A stretch of 42,626 nt of DNA from Protostelium mycophagum (GCA_002081555.1 KV921191.1:1-42626); one strand, 5' to 3'. Positions 1 through 11,450 are shown, counted from the first letter of the stretch. Numbers and translations are program-made. Notes: generated by a model not told the origin, from the letters alone.

Positions 1-285
1 TATAGTTATGTGCTAAAAGCATGATTCAAGCAGACACAAAGAGAAACACTACACATAAGGCTCACCCACAAACCCTCATTAGCCTCTGCCTCTGTGAGGC
101 ACAGGCTACTTACTATCTTTTAGTGTGCAGTGATTTCTATCTAGTCTGTACAAAGCATGCTCTGAGCACACAAAAGCTTACAAATGTTTTGCAGAGAATT
201 TACTAACTGATCACAGGAAGCGAGCATTCAGTGTGGTGAGTTGATAAATGCACTATAATACCCTCTTTTTATATGATGGCTTTGA
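1..285 (+). repeat. Left arm of a long inverted repeat
   Basis: This segment is nearly the reverse complement of 10548-10824. The match runs from the window edge through motifs such as GCTTACAAATGTTTTGC and CTGATCACAGGAAGCG to the inner end at CCCTCTTTTTATATGATGG. By eye the arms are about 90% identical, with a few short indels. The left copy may continue outside the window. Its inner end lies about 130 bp upstream of the kinase-like gene at 418. The last ~40 bp are also shared with the foldback element at 3283-3976, so this is a repeat family. No ORF here looks like a protein. Confidence 0.85.
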
Positions 286-417
286 ACCTTAAAACAAAAC
301 TGCAAAAAAATGCCTTCCATATTTCGAAAAAGGCGTGACCCTCTTTGTCTGATTACACTTTGCCTGAATTGACGGGCCAAAAAGCACTACTTTTCATCAC
401 TCTCAACATTCGCCAGC

Positions 418-3260
418 ATGTGTTTGGATATTGAACCCCCCATCATTACAGGGATTCCTGAACCAAAATGGCAGGATATGGAGTTTTACAGGACCTTCTA
501 TAACTATTCACCCATGCCAATGGGTGTTGTTGAAGCGTGCCTTGAGGACAACGATATGCTGAACATTGATTGCAACTTGACAGCGGCAGCTTATTTCGGG
601 CTGCCTGTGCAAGAGGTCCGTGGAAAAATGTCGAGCTCCATGGGGGCACCTCCAGATTGCATCAGAGAATGGTTAAAGGTCTACAAGGAATCTCTCCAGG
701 CAAATGCTCCTCGATCTTTCACGGTGATTTCACTCTCCGCTTTACTTTCCTGACCTTTTTCAGTACATTTCTCCCTGCGCAACAGACCAGGAGAGATACC
801 TCTGCTGCACTATATATCCGATTCCAAATGGACACTTCGCTTACATCATAAACGATGTGACGTACATCAAGAAGGCAGAACTCAAGGCCGTTCAGCTTCA
901 AACGAAAATCGAGATGATTGTAAATAGTTTAGACGCAGTAGTGTGGGAGGTCGACGCTAAGACGGGCAACTTCCACTTCGTTAGGTATCCATTTTTATTT
1001 CCATTCTTCAGAAAATCACAACTGATCTCTCTTAGTGATCGGAGTGAGGAGTGTCTGAGCATACCAAAAGAAGAGTGGGATCAATATGATCAATTCTTCG
1101 ATAGAATCATATCTCCTTTAGATAGACCTCACCTTCCCACATTATCAAAAATACCAGAGGGTGAACACATGGACATGACCATCAGGGTTAATGGCAAGAA
1201 AAGTTTTGGTCCTTACGCACGTATATCACTATGTAAATCAGACGATGCCTTTGGAGGCAAGATGATCGTCGGTATGATGAGAGGCTTGTCTGCTGGTTGG
1301 GAGACCGCAACCATTGCTAAAGAGGAGAAATTAAACGACGAACTGAAACAGAAGAGGAGTATCGCAGGACAAATATCTGGGGAGTTGAGTGAGTACCGAA
1401 TGGCTTTCACCTCTTCTTATCATTCTAGGAGCCCCGATGAATCAGCTACTCGGTGTCTTGGAGCTCATGTCAGAATCTCACCTCTCTGATCAACAAAGTG
1501 AATTATTGAAGAACGCTCTGGGATGCGCGCTCTCTTTACAGAATACTTTAGACGAGTTGATCGAAATGCCAGAGAAGGATCAGAAGGTCACATATTGTTT
1601 ATTGATATATTCATATTAATGTATACAGCAATGCAACACTGGACATAATGGAGAGGACTCTGTTATCCCTCTGAGGCATATAGTAGAGTTAGCTACTGAT
1701 ACTTTAGCCAATAAGGCAGAAGAGAAAGGAGTAAGGCTGTTTATGATCCATATTATATAATACTAAGAAAATCAGATTGACCTCATTCCATGCTACCCAT
1801 CTACTCTTCCCGCAAAATTTTTGGGGAAATCACCTGTATACGTGAGACAGACAATCAACCATCTCCTTGAATTAGCAATCAGAAGTACATCAAAAGGAAA
1901 TATATCCATAGGTATTGAAATGGACGGTGATTATGATCCCAAGGTATGGTTACAACAATGAATGAATCATATAATCATATTGCTAGGTTGTAGTGGCACT
2001 TCCGTTTATGGATCAAATCTACAATGACCTGATCGTCGCTTCCGATCGACCTTATGAATCGATATTGCAAGGTGAATCAAAGGGATCATCCCTCTTGATG
2101 TGCAGAGTCACTTTGCAGGCCATAGGAGGCCAGCTCACTTTATCACACTCTGATTCTGCCATCTTCTTGTCTTGCAGTCTTAAGATGAAGTCCCTCAGGT
2201 GAGAATGAATAATATCTACTAGATATTTAACCTTTGACAGCATTGATGAAGATACTACAGACCTGTCTAATATCGAAGTTTGGACGACACTGACGGAAGA
2301 TTCCACTTTAGATGCCCCGATATTCGCATATTTTGGCGTGTGGAATGCGTCTGTCAAATGCATGTCACCGGAGGAGCTTTTGAGACGTTTGAACGAAAAA
2401 TGTGAGACACAGCCCAACTTGATCCTCGTCGATGATGAGGATTTCCACGTAAGATCTACTTCCTTTCTATCTCATTTATTTATTCTTTCACAGCGTATCG
2501 CAACAGCCAAGACAGAGAAGCCGATAGTTGTCATATCTCGATACACAAGATACAGGAGCAGATACTTGCAAGACCTAAAGTTGGTGAATCTCTTCAGACC
2601 GGTCAGTGTAACCAAGTTGCGGATTGCGGTGAGAAGAGTGAGATTGCATATAGAGTTGATAGGATTAGATAGACAAATGTATGAAGAAAGAAGAGGAGTC
2701 AATAATCATTAGTGGGTCACCGGACAGCAGTCCACTAAGTATGGACTTGGCTTATATCTCTGATCGTCCCAATTCTAAGCGGAAGATGGGACAAGCTTCT
2801 CTTGCTGTGACAAGAAGTGTACTTGTCATTGACACGAGCGATATTGGGCAGAGGACACTTTCCGTATTTCTGCGTCAGATGGATTTTGTACCGAGCTTTG
2901 CCGGGAGTATAGAGACTGCTGTGGAGGTTCTCAACGGCTCAACAAATTTTGATTTGATCATTGTAGATACAGTAAGTAATTCTTTGTTGATTTTGGTTAT
3001 GTACGGAGGAAGATATTTAAAATAAACAGAGCCGAGAATACGATAAGGAACCCCTACAACATTTGAAAAAATGGACAGAGAAAAACAGCACAAAGACACC
3101 AGCAATCTTCGCTCTAACGACCGCAGAGGACCGACCGGAGGGTTATGACGCGGTGTTGTCAAAGCCAGCAAGTGGGCCTTTGATCAGACAAGCTTTCGAG
3201 GAGTACCACTCTGGAGTGCACCACAAACCAAAAATGTACAACAACAGATCAACGCAATAA
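418..3260 (+). CDS. PAS-containing hybrid histidine-kinase-like protein with two receiver domains, probable pseudokinase
   Basis: Ten exons splice to a continuous frame of 817 codons. Introns: 724-763, 1389-1428, 1587-1628, 1731-1775, 1944-1986, 2199-2240, 2449-2493, 2679-2712 and 2972-3029. Two PAS-like regions come first (about residues 20-140 and 160-270). An H-box then reads ISGELRAPMNQLLGVLEL, where the family has S-H-E-L-R; the phospho-accepting His is Gly. The ATPase-like part (RQTINHLLELAI, AIGGQLTL) lacks a normal N-box and G-boxes. Receiver 1 keeps NLILVDDED. Receiver 2 keeps the acceptor Asp (LIIVDT), Thr (ALTTAED) and Lys (VLSKPAS). Two-component hybrids pass phosphate from His to Asp. 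Here I infer loss of kinase activity, with the last receiver possibly still phosphorylated in trans. A 27-nt stretch at 985-1011 is either coding or a very short intron. Confidence 0.82.
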
Positions 3261-3282
3261 TAAAGGATCGCTTGTATCTGTC

Positions 3283-3976
3283 ATCATATAAAAAAGGGGT
3301 TTTATAGTGCATTGATCTACAACCCATCGCATGCTCTTTGCTGGCTTGTGGTGACGAGTTGGGAAATTGACGAGGTGATACAAAACCTCGGAGCGTGGTT
3401 AGGAGAGAAGACTGTGGCTGCTTGGGGTCAGGAGGCCTGGCAGTGGCGTTGTCCAGCTTTGTAATTGAAAAGAATCTGAAGTGAAGATGCATGAAAAGAA
3501 AACTGCAAATTTAATCCTTAATTTGACAGACTGCTATGGCTCCTCTCCTGTCTGTAAAAGTTTAAGTTCCCCTAATTTTGTTATCCAAACACTTGAAGGT
3601 TTCTATGTGGTGCACTGTCGGCATGTTGGTGCTGAGCAGTCTTGATAACAAACATAACGCCCACGGTTGCCTCACCACTTTGTGGTTTGACAAGCGTCCC
3701 TATTGGTGTGTTTAACATTTCTGCCAAGACTGTACAAAGCGCTTCAAGTGTGTGCAGACATGTTTGATCATACTGCACGTGTTTGTTTTTAAACCCTGAT
3801 TATCTCTGCTCGGTAGCAAAAAACGGCTGCGTCCGTCTCTACTCAGAGCACGCTCTGAACACACTGACTGAAAGCAGATCATTGGTGATCAATTTCCCAA
3901 CTCGTCACCACAAGCCAGCAAAGAGCATGCGATGGGTTGTAGATCAATGCACTATAAAACCCCCTTTGATATGATG
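3283..3976. mobile_element. Foldback/MITE-like element with ~88 bp inverted arms
   Basis: Arms at about 3283-3372 and 3887-3976 are near-perfect reverse complements, by eye about 95% identical. They share ATCTACAACCCATCGCATGC and GGTGACGAGTTGGGAAATTG. The outer ends read CATCATAT followed by a G-rich A-tract and GTGCATTGATCTACAAC, which matches the inner ends of the 1-285/10548-10824 repeat. The loop of about 510 bp has no convincing coding capacity and includes pieces (for example CACCACTTTGTGG near 3670) that recur near 10940. No clear target-site duplication is visible. It fits a non-autonomous foldback element between two genes; a transposase source is not in the window. Confidence 0.75.
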
Positions 3977-4127
3977 TCAGTGAAACAAGTCATCCCACCA
4001 ATAACTGAGATTTCATTTTTTTATTTTCCGATTATCAATTTTTGAAATTCCCCCAAGATCTTGAAGTGTAGATGGATTTTACTTACTCATGAAGGTTAAA
4101 AGAAGCGGAAAGAACAAGTAGCTTCTT

Positions 4128-7019
4128 GTGAAAAAGATGAATGATGTCTTTGGCAGGACACCACTTCAGCCTTTGAGTGAGATGTCCACCCCACAAATAA
4201 GGAATTATCTGGCAGCACCATCAGAGGGAGGAAGAAATGTGAAGACACCACAGTCGACGCGCGGTGCTGTGATTCAGAAGAACGAGTTGGAGATAGCATA
4301 CGAGCAGCTTCGTATCATCAGAAAAGAAAACGAACAATACCAGAAGGAGCTGATAGAGGAAAAAGAGGCGGCCTTGACATACAAGATGAAGTATAAAGAG
4401 AAAGAAGCCGAGAGACAGCAAGCGGTCGACGGACGTCGCAGAGCGGAGGAAGCTTTGGGGCTGTCTGAGCAGAGAGCCAGAGAATTGGAGGCTATCGTCC
4501 GTGAGGAGCGCAAGAGTGGTCATAAAAAATTGGAGGTGCTCTTGGACAAAGAGAAAGGTCTGGAGAGGGATCTCGCAACAGCAGTTCAGAATGTGACTTC
4601 ATTTTCAAAACAACTCAACGTGATGATCAATCGAATGTCTTTTGGGAAGTTTTCCATGACAGAGCTCTTGGAGGAAAGCAAAGAAGAGGTCGAACCACCG
4701 ATAGGCAGGGTCTGCTTTCTATTTACAGATGTGGAGAGCTCTACAGAAAAGTGGGACTCTGCGCCTCAACGGATGCAAGAATGTTTATTGGAGCACAACA
4801 GAGTTGTAAGAGAGGTTATAAGAAAACACGGTGGTTATGAAGTCAAAACAGAGGGAGACAGCTTCATGGTCACTTTTTCAGACTCAAAAAAATGTCTTTC
4901 TGCTGCAATGGACATACAAATCGAATTATTAAAGACGAATTGGCCAGAGGTGATTCCATCAAATCATTTTACGACACTAAAATTGAAATCATCAGGGTGT
5001 GGAGCAGTGGTCTGATTGTAAAGAGATACATAGTCCAGAAGGAAGACAGATATGGAGAGGATTAAGAGTCAGAGCCGGTATGCACGTGGGCTTACCTTCG
5101 GTTGCAGTCGATCCTACTACGGGAAGAATGGACTATTTAGGTTCTGTGGTCAATAAGGCAGCACGAATCGCGGGGTTGGCTGCAGGTGGACAGACATTAA
5201 TGAGCCAAGAATTCAGAGAGTCCATCGGAGAGGAACCAAAAGATATGGATTGGACATCTTTGGGCTCATTCTCTCTCCGTGGTATCTCTGGCGAGCATGA
5301 GATCACACAAGTGAGGAATGAAATAATGAATGATTTATTGCATTTAAAAAGTGATATACCTGGGATATATGTAACGCAGAATTTTTCACTTTCAAACGAT
5401 GCCCCAGTCATATCTTCATCTTTATAGCTCTTTTGTTTGAGGCTGAGACATTTTTAGGTGCTACCCAATCAACTGGCTCATCGCCTGTTCGCGGAAACAA
5501 ATGCAAACGCAAGACAAAATGACGTTGAACGAAAGATTGAGGATCTGATCAAAGTGAGTGGATAAGATCGAAATTGTGGGCTTGGAATTGAACAAGATTA
5601 GGAAAATGATACTCTGATGAAGACAGTGGACGTGCTACGAAAACAATTGCAAGCACTTCAGAGTGAATCAGAAGAGACAGCAGAGAAGTTTAGGAGAGTC
5701 AGCGAAGACCCAACAATACCCAAATCACCGGATTGGGAATCTGCTAATGAGTGGAATCGTAGCCTTAATCAGCAGATTAACAAGCTAGACAACAAGTTTC
5801 AGAGCATAGAAACAGAAGCAGCAGAGATGAGGGTCAAGATCGGCAAGATCATCAATCAGAAGGACAGTTTGGCAGCTGAGAGGGACGATCTAGCCATGAG
5901 ACTATCTCAAGCGCAGGCCGAGAAGGACAAATTGCTGGTGGAATTAGCTTCTATTTCTCTTACTCCTCGCGGTGGTCAAGCTCCGTCCGTAAATTCTTCG
6001 GTGGCGTCCATCTCGATCGAAACACCACCCTCCACGCCAGACACAGATCTCGCCGTCCAGAATCAAACCGAACAATTGAACACAAAGAAGAACAGAAGAG
6101 TATCAAGAGATATATCTGTCTCTACAACACAAACGAGCCTTCATACAAATAACAACACAAACAGTAGCATAGAACCAAGAACCCCTAACATCGAACCAAC
6201 GAATCTTATATTCAGACCAAATGTACAAAATAATAACACATCTGCACATAATAACAACTCAACTACTACCACACAGAATAACAACAGTAATCCCACTGGA
6301 CACCTGGTACCAACAATACCACACGGTACTCACATCATACACAGCAGCAGTGGGGACAGACTGCCACAGCTCCCTGTCCCACACATCATTGTCCCCAACT
6401 CCAATAATCTAGAGGTAGAAAACAGACTCCCACTCTTGCACAACAGCCTCAGCACTGGCAATATTTCGGATGGAATCACTTCTTCACGGCCGAATCCTCG
6501 TTTCGATGGTCTTCAGAGGGATAATTCGCAGAGGGATTTACAGAATTTGGGAGGAATTGGACGAGATCCCTCTAAAGAGGGGAGCAGAGACCTTAAGGGG
6601 ATATGCCTATCGCCGAGAGGATTCATCAAGATAGAGGAACTCAACTCACGGCAACCTTCTCCCCGTGAGGGAGACACAGAATCACGTGAGTAAGAAGAGA
6701 TGATTATGCCTGAATGATGATAGCTGGGAGGACAACATCACGGCGCAAGAAGGAAGATAAAGAGAAAGAAAAGATGAGGACAGCAGAGATATATGCAGAG
6801 TACCAGAGGAGGAGAATTTCTTGGGCAGCTCCCTTAACTGATGCCGAACTACTAAGAGCGGGGAGGATTGGTGTTTCACCATTAGAGGCACCACGTGTGA
6901 GCACCCCAGAAAAACACGGTGCACACAAGATGGAGAGGAAGTTGTCAGCAAAGACAGTTATAGACAAGCAGGAAATCAGAAGCAGAGATTTCAATTTTAA
7001 TGATCTATTGAGGAAGTAG
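4128..7019 (+). CDS. Soluble class III adenylate cyclase with flanking coiled coils
   Basis: Five exons (introns 4950-4995, 5311-5457, 5554-5601, 6686-6723) give about 870 residues. A charged coiled coil (residues ~50-170) precedes a class III catalytic domain (~195-385): FTDVESSTEKWD with the first metal Asp, VKTEGDSFMVTF with the second, and MDYLGSVVNKAARI with the transition-state Asn and Arg. Lys of VKTEGD and Asp of MDYLG match the adenine-selecting pair of adenylate cyclases, so ATP-to-cAMP is predicted; guanylate cyclases have Glu and Cys there. The 147-nt second intron restores the usual catalytic-domain ending (ITQVLPNQLAHRLF). A second coiled coil, an Asn/Thr-rich low-complexity tract (6120-6420) and a basic tail follow. 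No membrane segment is seen. A single cyclase domain must homodimerise, which the coiled coils could drive. Confidence 0.85.
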
Positions 7020-7194
7020 ACATAAAAGATGATATTTGTTGTCCTCAAGAATAACTTCAAATTAAGAGGAGGGGTAAATCACCGCTGTCATGTTCTCGAT
7101 TTGCGCTTCTGTTGGGTTACATTTTTTTAATTCTCAAATATATTTTAATAAACAATTTTTTTTGGGTAATCTGCATCGCAGATCAGATCAGGAG

Positions 7195-8371
7195 ATGGAG
7201 GACAAACCGACAGAGAAGCCAACACAAAACACATCAATTCGTCCATCAGGTAGTGTTGCTACTTTTGCGCCAAGTGGTGCAAGACTCGCGAAACTCAGCC
7301 GTGATCCTGATCATACATTGGGCGGTGCTAAGAAGGTATCACTTTGTCTTCTCGCCTAAATGTTAATATTCACTTCTTAAGAAAACGTTTGTGCCAACAC
7401 TGCCGGCTGGTCCCTTCATTCCAAAAGCAAAGAAAGAGTAGGTGGTTCTGGAGATGATGATTGACAAATGTGCCAGTGAAGCAGGAGAAGCAAATGCACC
7501 AGCCACGGTGACCTCCTTCAAAGACAGGACAAACAGACCCGTGCCCATGTATACAAGAGATCTGCAGTTCAAGCCTGTCGCAACAGGCAGAACCTCAGCA
7601 GCTGCCACACCCTTTGGTGCTGGCCCTCCTTCTGCCGCAGCAGACATGAAATTCAGAAAGATGGAAGGTATAAACAATTGATTCTTAAGAAGGTAATTAT
7701 ATATTAAACCTTTAACAGAAAACAACATATTTATGGACATTGACGGAGACTATAATAGAGACAATAACGTAAAGAAACAAAAAGAAAGAATAATAGATAT
7801 ACATAACACATCACATCCTCTGGAGCTGCCATACACAGAATTACGTGAGTTAAGCTAAAGACATCAAATAATTATCAACAACTCCCAGCACAAAAAACAG
7901 AGAAGAAGAAGGTGTTGGAGGAAATTCTGAAGAATAATGAGATGTCACTGATCCATCTTCCCTCGATGTTGCCAATTACGGGGAAGCCAAAGGATCCAAA
8001 CGTGAATATGAAGAGGCCAATAAATACACAAGAGGCAGATTTCAACAACACATTATCAAATATCCCCAGCGGGAAGGTAGATAAATATGTATTTTTATTA
8101 TAATAAAACCTTTTTCACAATTGATAGATTGGAAAAATTCGAGTGCACCAGTCAGGGAAGATGAGCATGACGATTGGTGATTTTACTTATGAATTAAGAA
8201 GGGGAACACAGGTAGATATACTCTCCCTTCTCTTTTTGATGTCTATAGATATCATTTCTGCAACACTTAGCTCGAGTCTCCCCAAGCAAGAATGAATGCT
8301 ATATGCTAGACAATGTATCCCAGAGTTTGATATGCATCCCCGATATCGATCAATTACTGAATACAGAATGA
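7195..8371 (+). CDS. POLR3D: DNA-directed RNA polymerase III subunit RPC4 (RPC53/POLR3D)
   Basis: Seven exons (introns 7336-7381, 7438-7476, 7668-7718, 7845-7888, 8077-8127, 8212-8248) splice to 302 residues. The N-terminus has HTLGGAKKTFVPTLP, like the LTLGGVKKKTFTPN motif of RPC4. The C-terminus has SLIHLPSMLP, then GKIRVHQSGKMSMTIGD, then CYMLDNVSQSLICIPDIDQL, in the order of the RPC4 C-terminal domain that pairs with RPC5 in the TFIIF-like arm of Pol III. This subcomplex works in termination and reinitiation on tRNA and 5S genes. ATG 7195 is chosen because the extension upstream is low-complexity and lacks family similarity. The gene ends 61 bp from the end of the convergent lectin gene. 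Confidence 0.9.
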
Positions 8372-8445
8372 TGAGGTTCCTTCATTAATAGTATGATGGT
8401 TCCTTCATTAATAATATGATGAGGTTCCTTCATTAATAGTATGTC
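8370..8445. repeat. Short tandem repeat at two convergent gene ends
   Basis: Three copies of a 23-25 bp unit containing GGTTCCTTCATTAATA lie head to tail. The array starts at the RPC4 stop codon, and its last copy contains the lectin stop codon (8433-8435, read on the minus strand). The TTAATAATA-type cores are AT-rich and could serve 3'-end formation on both strands; that role is inference. Confidence 0.8.
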
Positions 8446-10478
8446 CTCAGTCTCTTTTTCCCCTTGATGTAAAGGAACAGACATACTCCCACAGTTTCCA
8501 AAAGTAAGAAGATATGTCCTTTGCCAATCCCTCCGCTGATATTCTGGATATTTTAATGATATTCTTACAATATGAAAATAGGATAGTGAGGTAATAAAAT
8601 AATGACCTGTCCAAACTGCTCTGAAGTCTCCTTCAAAGATGCCGCCGACCTTAAATGCTGCACACAATGAATATCATTTAGTTCCACAAAAATCTCACGT
8701 CGTTCACTTCCGCAGCGCAGTTCTTCATCGTATTCTCCAAGTTCTTGATGTCTAATGACGTCAGATCCCCAAACATACTCTTTGCTGTTTCTCTGGTGGT
8801 TGCGAGGTCGTGCCTGTTGGCTTCAGAATTTTGAATATATTGCACCAGTATGTGCTGCTGTTGTGTGTATCCAGCTATCTATTTATTGGATAAGAATAAA
8901 TACATACTTGAAAGTTTCCAAAAGGGAACCAGATATGCTGATTTTTGAGTTCTTGTCAATCCTGGTTTGGTCGTAAGTGTATATCTTATTGTTGATGGTC
9001 TGATAAGACTTTTGTATCGACTGAATGACATTTCCTCTCTCTGTTGTAGTTATCACCCCCAATACCTATTCTATTATCATCTCAAGGAATTCGCTGATGG
9101 TAGAGCTCTACCTCCGTCATTCTGTTATGACTTTCCACCATCAATTTGGTCTCTCTACTCAATGTCTGAACTGACTCCGCCAGTGCCTTAGATAAATTCA
9201 GGGTGATATAGAGGATATATGCGTACTTGTACGTGTTGAGGTGATAAAGTGGTTTCCTGTGAGATGACGGGAGTGGCTGGAATGCCCGCAATGATGTCTT
9301 TCTCTTGTATCAGTTCCTTCTTATTCTTATTCTTCTTATCCTTTCTGGCCTATGATACTTTATTTATAATTATTACTAAATGGAATACCTGCTTGAGGAC
9401 ATGAAGAGGGTACTCATTCTCTTCAGCCTCTTCAATTAACTTTAACTGGGCCTTCTGAGATGCTTCCTTCTCTAATGCTATCGGTGCAAGGTCGTAATAT
9501 CTAAGGCTGTATAATGTGTGCGTATCTACCAGAATGAATATAAACATATCTATGTATAAATACCTGTAGACTCGTCATCTGTTCCAGCAGAAGCTTGGAG
9601 ATGGTATCCCGTGGGAAGTCTTACTGGGATACTGCTCACACAATTTTTGTATGAGCTGCCGGGCTTATGTCTATACATGACTGATAACTGTCCATTCAGG
9701 TATCTCACCTAGATCATGTCATCCAATGAGAACGTTTTCATTTCTACCTTAAGTTTCAACCAAAAATTCTTTGGCAACTGTTCTTTTTCAAGGCCGGAAA
9801 GATAACAACCGCCCAACTCATTCACTCTTCCATCAATGGGATCATATTCGTGGCTCCCATCATTTGTTTGGACTGTGATGTAAGGTCCACTCTTCTATTT
9901 TTTTGTCACTTTTTTGCTAATGTAAGCAAATGATGGGTAATATTGTCTTGACCTTTTCTGAGCCCTCCTCCTGTGTATCATCTCTGGTGTCAAAAATCAC
10001 AGCAAGACCCTTCCATGTGTTTTTAGCACCAAAGGCGTCACCTACAGAGCCAGGAGCTGCGAGGTACCAAAAGGCGACACCCTCTCCTTCACCATCAGGG
10101 ATAGGTCCTTGTACTATTCCAAATTGCATCGTCACCTCCCAGTCAGAACTCTTCACACCCTAGGATGTTCACTCACACATTTGCAGAGGAGATTCAGTAC
10201 CTCAGTATGGTACACAAGTCCCTTCTTCTCAGAGGCATGAGGGTTCAGGCGTAATAAACCCTGTTCATATTGTGCGTCACCAGCGATCGTCCAACCATTA
10301 TTTAACTTGCTACCATCCGCTAGTATTCACTCAATCAAGGCAAAAGGATTTCCTTCTCACCTGAAAGAAAAGGTTTTTTGAGTGAGAATTGAGTCTCAAA
10401 AGAGTCAGTATCAGTATCCTTGATTCTTTTGGATCTTGCTGCTGCCAATAATAAGGTCAAGAGCAATACCACCTTCAT
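8433..10478 (-). CDS. L-type (legume-like) lectin cargo receptor, ERGIC-53/LMAN1-like
   Basis: Read on the minus strand from ATG 10478-10476. A signal peptide (MKVVLLLTLLLAAA) is followed by the L-type lectin fold: NNGWTIAGDAQYEQGLLRL, DWEVTMQFGIVQG, EGEGVAFWYLAAPG, WKGLAVIFDTRDD, GPYITVQTNDGSHEYD, VRYLNGQLSV and RLPTGYHLQASAGT. These correspond to the carbohydrate/Ca-binding core of ERGIC-53 and VIP36. A polar coiled-coil stem follows, then one membrane segment near the end (GHIFLLLETVGVCLFLYI) and a short cytosolic tail with KK and a terminal Tyr-Tyr. The family cycles cargo glycoproteins between ER and Golgi. Introns in the lectin part are clear; those in the stem (8900-9290) are less certain. 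The 5' end is about 70 bp from the right repeat arm. Confidence 0.85.
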
Positions 10479-10547
10479 CTCCACAAATGCAATGCAAGCT
10501 TTGTTTTCGTTTTATTCGAATACAACCCTCGATTCTCTTTCCGTGAT

Positions 10548-10824
10548 GCCAACCATCATATAAAAAGAGGGTATGTAAGTGCATTTATCTACAACTCACC
10601 ACCGCTTCCTGTGATCAGTTTGTAAATTCTTCGCAAAACATTTGTAAGCTTTTATGAGCTCAGAGCATGCTTTATACAGACTGGGTAGAAATCACTGCAC
10701 ACTAAAAGATAATAGCCTATGTCTTACAGAGACAGAGGCTAATGAGGGTTTGTGGGTGAGCCTTATGTGTAGTGTTTCTCTTTGTGTCTGCTTGAATCAT
10801 GCTTTTAGCACATAACTATATTAC
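10548..10824 (-). repeat. Right arm of the long inverted repeat
   Basis: Reverse complement of 1-285, with the shared ~40 bp terminus at 10556-10600 (CATCATATAAAAAGAGGG). Together the arms enclose 10.2 kb and four genes. Each inner terminus points at the 5' end of the outermost gene, the kinase-like gene on the left and the lectin on the right. Confidence 0.85.
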
Positions 10825-10859
10825 ATGTATATACTATAACAAATATTTAGAGGATGGTT

Positions 10860-11040
10860 TATAATCTTTTGTGTGCCTAGAGTATGCTTTGAACAGATTA
10901 GGTGGAAATCTCTATACATCACCTGCTTGCTTGCTGAACCACAAAGTGGTGAAGCAAGCATTATTGTATGCTTTGTGTTTCTTTTTGTGTCTGCTTAGAG
11001 CATGCTTTATGCACACTTTTCTCTTACCTTTACAGACTAT
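10860..11040. repeat. Diverged second copy of the repeat-arm sequence
   Basis: Next to the right arm, motifs seen in the arm recur in diverged form: TTTGTGTGCCTAGAGTATGC, AGGTGGAAATCTCTATACAT and TTTTTGTGTCTGCTTAGAGC. A small hairpin (GCTTGCTT...AAGCAAGC) with CACAAAGTGGTG in its loop is embedded at about 10928-10960; the same loop sequence occurs inverted near 3670. This suggests nested or degraded copies of one family. Confidence 0.55.
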
Positions 11041-11099
11041 ATTACCAAGTATTTTACAAGCTATATTATATGTCATGTATTTCACAGGGTACATTATTG

Positions 11100-11450
11100 G
11101 CATAGAGCGCCTCAATTTATTATTGGTACAGAATGTCACAGATTTGTTGTTGATGCAGAGCACCACAAGATGTTGTTGTTGTTGGTGCAGAGTGCCAGAA
11201 ATTTGTTGTTGGTGAAGAGTGCCGTAAGAGAATATTGTTGGTGCAGAGTGCCAAAAATTTGTTGTTGGTGCACAGTGCCAAAAATTTGTTGTTGGTGCAG
11301 AGCGCAGCAAGAGAATGTTGTCGGTGCAGAGTGTCAAAAATTTGTTGTCAATGCACAGCGCCGAAAATTTATTGTTGGTGCAGAGCACCACAGGAGAATG
11401 ACATTCTTGATGCAGAGCGTGTTGGTGCGGAGTGTTGTTGACAGAAAGCG
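11100..11450 (+). repeat. Minisatellite of ~28 bp units
   Basis: About a dozen imperfect units share TTGTTGTTGGTGCAGAGTGC followed by CAAAAATT. Several units carry GTAAGAGAAT or CACAAGATG instead of the A-rich end, giving a higher-order alternation. All frames stay fairly open because of the period, so ORFs here on both strands are artefacts. No homologue of a known protein is visible. Confidence 0.8.

Noticed and set aside
2664-2713. Apparent frameshift between the two receiver domains
   Set aside because: A 34-nt GT...AG intron (2679-2712) restores the frame exactly.
10450-10600. Lectin gene disrupted by the repeat arm
   Set aside because: The arm ends about 70 bp upstream of the start codon and the signal peptide is intact.
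11100-11450. CRISPR-like spaced repeats
   Set aside because: Units are contiguous and degenerate without unique spacers, and the genome is eukaryotic.
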